Of a stretch of DNA of 64,000 bases, positions 55,391-64,000 are shown piece by piece (the stretch's first letter is position 1; every line of letters starts with the position of its first letter). Below the pieces are notes generated by a model. The model was not told the origin of the DNA, did not search any database, and saw only the letters and a program-made list of their open reading frames with translations. The DNA lies in the NCBI GenBank assembly GCA_030704615.1, contig CM060732.1, positions 14,448,001 to 14,512,000 of the forward strand, given 5' to 3'. Position numbers and translations under genes: made by a program. The stretch comes from Takakia lepidozioides. Lineage: Eukaryota; Streptophyta; Takakiopsida; Takakiales; Takakiaceae.

Positions 55391-56150
55391 CTAAAAGAAT
55401 TGCATCTTGCGACACATATGTTTGTCGCACACATTGTATGGCATGCGGGATGAGGAAACAGGAAAACATAGTGTAGTGGCAAATATGTGGGATGACATTC
55501 GCTAATGCGACGCAAGAAACCTCCACGCAAACGAATCACAACGTCACGAACGGGGAGTTCCGTACATTATGCCTCGAAGCCCCATACATCCTACCCTACA
55601 TTTTGTGTGTCAACGGACAGGATGTACGTAGACGGGGATTGTCTCCCATTGAGATCAGATTTTGTGATGATGACCCCGATATCTTCGGCAATGTTGCTGG
55701 GCTCATCAAGAGTTCTTTTGGTCATCCTAGGATGGGCATCAACATAGGGGACACACTTGGATACAAGGGATTGGGCTTGGGACTGGACACTTGGGCCAAT
55801 GGCACAGGCTATCCTAGTATCTATATGTAAATGAATGTAGGTGTTTATTTTAATTTAGATATTTAATTATTAAAGGATTATTTTTTATTTTTTTTCAGTC
55901 TAGTAATATCCATATGTTTTCAACTTTTCAAAACTCTAGTATTTCAGATCTTAGATCCCGTCCTTGTTGATCCATCAATTTATATACCATTTCACATCTC
56001 CTCGCATTAATATTGTAAAATCTATATTTTCTTATATTTCATATACTCTTAAGGTTTTTATTATTATTTATCATTTTTTAAAATATAATATCATTTATAA
56101 TTTACAATTCTAACTCATGATGATCTATTCATCGATACAAACGAACTTGT
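55391..56150. other. Flank of Helitron, becoming AT-rich
   Basis: A plus frame at 55492-55830 (IEIRFCDDDPDIFGNVAGLI) has no recognised relatives. From about 55830 the DNA becomes very AT-rich. No gene is called. Confidence 0.3.
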
Positions 56151-56990
56151 ATGGAAAAAAATCAGGCAGTATGTCATTTTCATTATCCATCATCTCCCAT
56201 GCATTCAACCGTGATTTTAAAACCTTTTCAACAAGACTTAGATGACAATGATACAAGACGATATGCAAAGATAGCAAACGATATATTTGATACACTAAAT
56301 AAAATGGATGTTAATACAAATATTTCATTCAACAAATTTGTTGGATTATTTACTTTAAAAATGGGCACATGTATAAATTCTTTTACGAAGTCGACTGAAA
56401 AAACCAACAATATATTTTAAAAAGACCATGTAAAGATATTCGTACAAATGTTAAATTAGTGCTCAACCAAGCGGAATCTGAATATATAGCTGCAACATTT
56501 AATTTGAATACAAGGAAAACTCATATTATTGCGGTCTATAAACCTCCAACACTATAATTTACTATTTTTTTAATCTTCTCTCAAAAAGCTCATTGATAAT
56601 ATCCCACATACATGGCACAATTATAATAGGGGATTTTAATGTAGATCTCTTACAAAATAATACGGTAACAACAAATCAATTGCAAAAATTCATGTTTTCT
56701 TTTCATATGCAACTCCAATTTCCAATTAGTACTACTATTTATGGATCTCAACTGACCACGTTTGGACAAATGCATATCACCAACATTGCATATCTAGCAT
56801 TACATAAGCATATTGGACGGACCATAAATCTGTATTTATTGCTTTTAAATTACCTAATTACATTCCTTGCTACCAACATATATCATCATCATAATACTGT
56901 AATAGGTAGTCACCATAAGGAGGAGCCCATTATGCGACGAGCCGACTTGTTGTTAACACCATTGTGCCAGTTTGATTGTTAAAATTTTCA
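56151..56990 (+). pseudogene. Helentron-like fragment with EEP endonuclease remnant
   Basis: An AT-rich island with three coding traces on the plus strand. 56151-56420 reads CHFHYPSSPMHSTVILKPF and KMDVNTNISFNKF, resembling a Helitron/Helentron segment best known from animals. About 56420-56555 reads YIAATFNLNTRKTHIIAVYKPPT. 56593-56760 reads GTIIIGDFNVDLLQN and FHMQLQFPISTTIYGSQL, the GDFN block of exonuclease-endonuclease-phosphatase (AP-like) endonucleases. Orientation is opposite to the neighbouring Helitron. The base composition differs from the flanks. Confidence 0.5.
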
Positions 56991-57975
56991 AAACTTAAAC
57001 CTCTTGTTATATAATTTTTATATATGGCTTCCTTCCCTTTGCGCACTGAATACTGATCCAGGTTTGACTGTATTGACCCAGTCGCCCACTTCTCGACTAA
57101 ATCGACTTTGGTCCACCCCAAACGCATCACCACACAGCCAAAGACTCGAAATTACAAAATGCAACTACCTCCTGCTGCTAGTGGAGGGCACTTCCGAGCC
57201 CGCATGATCATCCTAGGCTGCGCATGGGCATCAGCGACGCATGGTGTCAACAACCCACCCTATTCTTGCTCGTGGGGCACGCGTTGATTGAGGAAATGAG
57301 GAGAGAGAAATTTTGTAAGTTCGGCAGTCCCCAGCTGGGACAATGGACATGGACACACTCTGGGTTTGCCATAGAAATAATAAAATTCTCTTCTTTTGGC
57401 GTGCAAGCTCGTAATGAAAGATCCAGGTTGGGTAATCGTTGTCTTGTTCCCATCGTCCTCCCATAAAAAATGAACCCCTCTCCCGGGACTCAATATGCAA
57501 TTTTTAGTGTCATGTCCACCAACGCTCGCCCACCTTCTCTATGTTAACGTCCAAGACTGCGTACATTATCAACATAGAATTAGGTTCTCTGAAGCATTAG
57601 CTGTGATGACCATGACATTAACTTCTGTACAATGAGAAAACTATTTCTACTCTAATTTTGATGTCAGTGGCTCATCTGCACTTTAAATCTTGCTTATATG
57701 TACTTCGACAACGGTTTGAAAATGCCATATATATAGAAATATTTTAGGCAACAAATCTTTGTGTTTTGAAGGAAGTTGACTTTGCCGACTATGAGGGTAT
57801 CAATTTTCTTGCAGAGGGAATGCAAAAAATACAGACGCCATTTCATATTGTCCAATTGTTTATGAGCTGGATGTATGATGGTGAATCCATATAATCAATC
57901 CTCTATCCATTAAAAAAAAATCATCAATGAAAATTTGTGACGAAGAGAGATATGACCAAGAAACAATGAACATAC
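56991..57975. other. Intergenic, 3' of the LIN-like gene
   Basis: No gene is recognised. The last tiny exon and 3' UTR of the minus-strand WD40 gene should lie in the right part of this interval, but I could not place them. Confidence 0.3.
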
Positions 57976-60900
57976 ACGAATCTTGCCGTCTTCAGAACCG
58001 CTGTAGAGGATATCTTTATCTAGTAAGAGTGTTGTTATTTTGCTGCCCACCGTCAAAGATGACACTTTCACTAGCTTCTCTCGTAGCCATACCTGCATTT
58101 ACAAGTATCGAAGTTAAATTTTTGTAAGATTTAAAGCAGAACAAAGAGGACGCCTCCTGAAGGAAACGTAAATTTTAGTGTCTCTTCATCCCTAATTAGG
58201 ATTACTGCTTTCCGTTGGAAGATGGACACTTTACCAAGTTTATAGGCAAGGCACAAACGGGCTACCTGCTCTAGTGGAAAGCATAAGGAAATGGCCAAGC
58301 AACCAATTCTTATACGGTATTGGCAGATCAAGTTCAACTGTTACAATCATGTAAGCGGATTGCTGTATTGATCACACTATTTGATGATTGCAGATTTAAT
58401 CATCCATTTCCTAATGATATTGTCAAATTGTTGACCATGGCTTATGTAATTTGAACACCAGGTTGCGCTCAACTCCTGTAAGCTACTAACACTACACAAA
58501 ATTTAACCGAGCAGAATTAATCCCCAAGTTGGGCCCTGGTTCGCACACTCTCTCGCTCTACTCCAGCCTACGTACGGATACATTGATGTAGAAATTTGTG
58601 GAGAAAGAGGGCGTGCAGATACCTCAATTATGCCATTGCTCAAGCCGAGATAAACAAAGTCTTCACCCACTACCATAGCTCGCACGTCTGTTGTTGTAGA
58701 GAGTGTGCCCACAAGTGATCTATCCATTCGATTCCACACCTTCTCACCCGGCAGCAAAGACCCCCCAATTATGAATGGCAGTTATCGGATTTTGTGAAGG
58801 CAACCAGCAGGTCATGAAGTCCACAACATACTACAACATACATGTAGAAAACTTAACAACCCCTAAGATCAAGACTCATTTGGATCTGTCATTGGGGTTT
58901 GAGCAGATGGGGATTGATAAATAGGAGGGAGGAGGAGACATGCAAAAGACGAGCAAGTAAACTTATTAAATTGTTGTAAATCAACAGGCTGAACTAAAAC
59001 TTTGTGATTTTGCAAATATTAGCTACTTATTACTAGGGGATGATGCACATGTAGTCTCTAAATTGTTTGATCTGGGCATGATCTTTTCTTGAGATTCTCA
59101 TATTTGAAAATAGAGTCTGATTTGGTTGATAATTATTGCTTGCCTTAGCAGCCACGCCATCCACAACGGATCCTGCCGAGTAAAAAAAAACATTATGGAC
59201 ATGTAGGGCGTACACCGTCTTTTTCCCTAGCAACTTTCGCACACCCGCTTGAATGGTCACAATATGTGTTCCTGCAAGATCCATTTCCTGCCAAAGCCAT
59301 GCATGGTCTTACTTACCAATAGATTATGTCTATCAATTTTTAGCAACTTTGGAGATTGTGCTGAAGTCCAAATCATCACATTGTTGTCCCGGTAGATAAT
59401 ACTATATAGAGTCAAGTCGAAAAAGCTTGATAGCTTCGGTGAAACCACAAGATAGAAGCCAACCTGGATACTGTTGTCATTGCAGCCACAATAGATCATG
59501 CCGTTAGAAATGGCCAGGCTCTGCACATGCTTGTTGGGATTGAGCAGCTTGGTGCCATTATCATCGCACTGGACCTGCCACCCATAGTTGCCCATGTGCA
59601 ATCCCCTTCAAAATTTACCGCAGCCTGCACGTCTACATCATGATCCAGACGTCTTGTTCATTCTAACATTTGGAAATTGTAATTTTCAAACGTTTAACTC
59701 TTGCTGTTGCATTTTTCCAGGATGACTCCTGCCTGTGAGACAGCTTACCCCAGCTACAACCGGTTGGGGAGATGTTTAATTTAATAGCAACTTTTCTATC
59801 TAAAATAAAGAGAGTGGGCGTAACATACCTTAACACCGGCACCCTGAGGAATGATGCATGTGATAGTCCCATGTACTATAAGCCCTTGAATCCCGTCCCT
59901 CATATCAAAATGAGTAATGCAATGAATGTTGTCTGGTCCTAGCTCCCACACCTGCCATTTGTCCGCATTTGTCATAAAATATCATAGTTTGCACACTGAT
60001 GTTTTATATAATGTTAACTAGATGGAAAATGCAGACCTGATTGATCTCATGCCCCACTACAATTCCTAGTCTAATGAACATAATTTTGTCATTGTTGACT
60101 CCCTGCACTATTATTGAAGTCTATGTCTGAAGGTTGATCATTGCATGAACCACTCCACTATTTCTTTTTGAGATCTATGTGAGATAACAAAAATATCCAT
60201 GGGGATTGTATTATACCCGAATAGATCTGTCAATAGAGCCACTATAAAGCTTGTTTGCAGTCAGAGAAATTGCCAAACATGTCACTGATCTTGTGTGCTC
60301 CTTCATTTCTTGCATCAAGCATGGTTCCCTGCTCTTGGCATCCCACACCTTCATACATCACAATAAATGTATACTTAAGTATCAAGATGCAATTTTGCTC
60401 TCTTTCCAATTTTCTGTTATCATCTCTCTTTGCACAAAATAATTTGAGATAGCCTGCCAGTCTGGTTGTAAGATTTCACCTTGAGGGTGCCATCAGAATG
60501 GCCCACGACTAGCCGTCCGTTTCCAAGGGCAAGTGCACGAACTTCTCCATTATTGGATGAATCTAAAGTCACTATTTCACAATGTCTCCACAGCTCCGGC
60601 TGCAAGCGATCCAATGATTCTAGGATTAAACCTAGCCATCACTAGTGCTGTGCACACAATCTGACTTTTTGTCAATCCCATGTCAAATGAGTAACAAAGC
60701 ATAGCTGAAAACCATAACATCAATTTGTCCAATGACTTCCCATGGATAATTAAATGTGCAATGAGTTGGGATGGGCCAGGTTTGCCATTTAAATTAGTCT
60801 TTTGACATCTCATTTCTCATCTCTCTTAAGTCACTAGGTGACAGAGTACATAGATCTACTTGCATGACGACTTTTTTCCCCTTGCTGCAGCTCCGAATCG

Positions 60901-63900
60901 CCCTCCAGGGGCACTTTATCAAGGGAGGGCTTTGTGAGCTGTGAAGGTGACAAACTGCTATTTCTTGGAACTTTGATGTTCACCCCAGTCTTTTCAGAAA
61001 TCAAATGCAATTGAGTTTGTTCGCCAAGAGTTTTCAGTCTCTCTTTCTTTTCTGAATTCTCTTTCTTTGTATCCCATGTCCACGTAGAGGCTCCAACTGC
61101 AGCTTATTGTGCCAAGAGTTACCACAGCAATTTCTACATCTGTGCATGTGAATTATTTGATTTTTTTGCACCAGTGATTACTCGTCTAAAAGAAGTTCTA
61201 GCCATTGTCTTCAATGCCTCCATGTGCCAAGGTTATGTTTTGGAATATGAATATCTTCTAAACATTTCGAGTTATGTCAATGAAGGTTGTTCGGATTGAA
61301 TTGATAGTAGATTGTGAGAGCGCAAATGCTGGCAGTGAAGATCATAAGAATGGATAGATGGATACTTTGAAAATGCTGCTACCGGTTCCTCAAGCGAAGG
61401 ACAGTTTTGCAAGTGAAGGTCCCGGCGATTCTCCCAAAATTGTCACACCAAGATTGGTGAACTATCAATTCTAAGGAAAGGTTCATGCTCTCGTAGTATA
61501 TACCACACCATTGATCACCACCCTCACCCTTCCGGCACGAACCCCCCTTTGACGATCAGACTGCATAAGTATATAAACTTGTATTGCAGCTAAATTTTCT
61601 CACTCCGGAATATACTCAAGGAAAGACAACCCACCTTTGCGGAATTGTTAGCAAATGCTCGAAGAATCTCTTTGGCAGTCCAAGTTGAATTCCGTAATTG
61701 CCTCAAGGTCCCACCTATGTCGTTAGAAAAACTAACCAGCTCTTTAAGTCCACCTGTACATTAAATAATCGTTCAGCACCTCCACCGAAGTGCTCCTTTC
61801 ACAGAAGTACATAATGCGGATTGTTGACATAATTCAAAAAAACAACTATACTATGACATGATCTAATTGTAAGAGACCCAAAAAGTAAGGCATATGCACA
61901 AGCGGGAGAAAAAAGAAAGCAAAAATGGTCATATATTGTCATACGTCTAGGTCCACAAAAACGGAGTCTCGTTATACGCGTTCATAAATACTTCCCTCTC
62001 CCCTCAGATTGTTATCAGCGAAAGCCTGTTGTTTAGCACCATAATATAAACAAACACGATGGACCTATTCAAATCAATACCTGCATCTGCAATGAAGCTG
62101 TGGAGGGCCAAGGCTGCCAGTGCCTTTTCCTCACTAGTCTTTGCAGATTGGAGGATTCGTACAAAAGGAGTGAGCAAGTAGCGGCGTGCAACATCCCAGA
62201 CCCCTATGTTCGGCAACTGAGGCAACAAATGAGTAAGCCAAGTAGCGACAATCATGCAAGGACTTTTGACCTCCTCATTGTTGCTTTGCAAACCCTGGCT
62301 CAGGGCTTCCAATATCATACCACACTTGTATCCAAGAAGTGCCCCTGCCACTCTTTTCTCCCAGTCCTTTGCAGCCTTCTCTTCTTCTTCCTACAGTAGT
62401 CAAATACAACACATTTCATCATCCAAACTTCGGAACATGTGTACATAAGCCTTTATAGATTTTTTGAATCCACAAGGAGTATTGTAATTAATTACTAGTA
62501 CCGATAGTCTCAATGATCTGCAGACTTTGCAAACACATTAATGTCTGGACATATATATGGTGAAATGCAAAGGATTCACACAAGCTAGCTTGAACCTTAT
62601 AAGGACCTACACAAAAACCAATTACCCTAAGCGGAGCGTGCTTACCGAATTGTCTAGAGCCGTGACTTCTTCCATATCCAATTCATGGTCCAGCTCTCCC
62701 ATATTACAGGCTTCATAGCCTTTTTTAAGGCCAGCAGTCTTCAGCAGCCATGCCTCAGTGAGGGATCTGCCAGAGTACGAGAAACGGGCTCCAAGAGCAA
62801 GCAATATGTTTGCCGATTCCACTTGTGAACCAACCACCTCTTTGCTTGTCATGACCTCAAGCAATATCTCCATTGTTTCTTCTCTATATATGCTGCCGTT
62901 CCTAGGCTCAACCTGCATTAACTTATAGCATTTGATAATTTGTGAACAGATCAATTGATCTATCCCAATTATGTCCAATTTATGCACAAGTTTGGAGAGA
63001 GTCGGGTCCTGCAATTTTTTTCGTTGGCAGAGATAACTTGGTCTCATATTTCAACATATACAAATCCAAACACTACAAAATTTTGCATTTGATGCATGTG
63101 TACCATGTAAAGGGATCTCATTAATTATGTATGACGTGTGGTATACTATATTGTGCACTAAGCATACAATTTATGGGACACTCTTATGAGAGCATGACCA
63201 CATTCAAGTCCTTATAAGCTGCATGAAGCCTTTGAACATAGGTGCAAATTATTTAGGAATCAGTCAGAATAGCAGCTAGTTTTACCAATAAATCAAGTTG
63301 TAGAAGAAGTCCTGCTGCCACAGGGCGCTGCTCCAATGGTACCACTTGAAGATGAACTAGCAAGATGTGCATGCTGCTAAGGAGCCCTTCTGTTTTGACG
63401 GCTTCCAAGATCTCATTGGACAAAGCCCTCCTGTTCCACATAGAGACCAGTAGTAAATGCTAGCTCACTTGGCTATGCCATCCAGACAAGTTTGTATTAT
63501 TGTTCATCTGTCTTGCTTTGCTACGTCCAGTATATATTGTAGACCTAAAATGTTCCTCCAATTCCGTGCAAGAAGGTTCAACAGAATTCAAAATGGGTTC
63601 AAAATGTGGTCCAAATTATGTAATTATTAACCCTTTGCTGACAAGTAGAGACAGCTTGAGGATGTGATCTTTTCATCTGTCTATACACTCTTCGAACGTA
63701 CCTATTTAGACAGACGAGTTCTGCCAGAAATGAAATTGTGACGATGCGAGCTCTGTTGTTGCCACTTTGGAGAAGCTCAACCACAGACGCTAACTTTTTC
63801 GCCCGAGCTATGGAGTTGCGGCAGGTTCCCTGAGCTTGCATGCAGAAAAGCAGAAGTGAAACTGCACTTGTCCTCTCCTCCACATTCTGGGCTTCCATGC

Positions 63901-64000
63901 TGTTAATGAGGACTGGCATGACCTTTAGTGATATGAGGGAGAGGGTGTACGTAGTTTTGGTGGTGGGATCATCGATATCTGTTAATAGCTGATCTAGAAG
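57976..64000 (-). CDS. LIN: CERBERUS/LIN-type ARM-WD40 protein, 3' part
   Basis: Runs off the right edge; the N-terminal part (with the U-box in known LIN proteins) is outside. ARM-region exons are 64000-63702, 63430-63286, 62912-62646, 62390-62081 and 61753-61635; all junctions match in phase. A possible linker exon lies at about 61096-60885, with its phase unresolved. Seven WD40 exons follow: 60599-60480, 60348-60217, 59951-59829, 59574-59464, 59287-59144, 58739-58623 and 58092-57976. Each is a multiple of three and codes one blade. Landmarks: TEGLLSSMHILLVHLQ, GLLLQLDLL, KLYSGSIDRSIR, IPQGAGVK, MIYCGCNDNSIQ, GVRKLLGK and DVRAMVVGEDFVYLG. In legumes LIN acts as an E3 ligase-type protein in rhizobial infection; its role here is unknown. 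The stop-bearing last exon was not located. Confidence 0.88.

Overview
This is nuclear DNA of a streptophyte, most likely a spore-bearing land plant with a large, repeat-rich genome. The evidence is three recognisable plant genes: a membrane-anchored methyltransferase of the ICA type, an oil body-associated protein (DUF1264) and a CERBERUS/LIN-type ARM-WD40 protein. The introns are short and GT-AG, and plant transposon families fill the rest. I cannot name the species.

Layout. 0-6.4 kb is accessory DNA: a 51-52 bp array of hairpins, a foldback element, and a GC-rich tandem region full of CACGTG boxes. An intronless ICA-like gene (6390-7904, +) and a five-exon OBAP gene (9219-11092, +) form the only gene-dense stretch. 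12.7-16.2 kb is low-complexity DNA and transposon-like fragments. 16.2-24.1 kb is a complete Penelope-like retroelement on the minus strand, flanked by 1.85 kb direct repeats. A CACTA transposase remnant (24.2-26.8 kb, -) and a 5'-truncated chromovirus end (27.2-29.7 kb) follow. 37.0-44.0 kb is a full-length chromovirus (Ty3/gypsy) with 0.73-0.76 kb LTRs, a tRNA-iMet primer site and a perfect 5-bp target duplication. 46.5-50.4 kb is a MULE-type transposase with a SWIM finger. 52.4-55.4 kb is a decayed Helitron, followed by an AT-rich island with a Helentron/endonuclease fragment. 58.0-64.0 kb carries the 3' part of the LIN-like gene on the minus strand, running off the window edge.

The most unusual part is 29.7-50.8 kb outside the chromovirus. 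It holds a spliced beta-class DNA amino-methyltransferase-like gene, a neighbouring gene with the DGNHR signature of ParB/sulfiredoxin-fold proteins, a lysine-rich gene, and an inverted pair of unknown paralogous ORFs. A 22-26 bp palindrome (GGAAATGCGG-YR-CCGCATTTCC) occurs throughout, in two arrays and as single copies. Three of the single copies lie in introns of these genes. One array has an exact 53-bp period and a four-spacer higher-order order. Methylase and ParB-like domains together are reminiscent of prokaryotic or phage modules; whether this is one mobile system or a chance accumulation is not settled by the sequence.

Several reading-frame breaks are single-base changes in or next to short homopolymer runs, so some apparent pseudogenes may reflect assembly indels.
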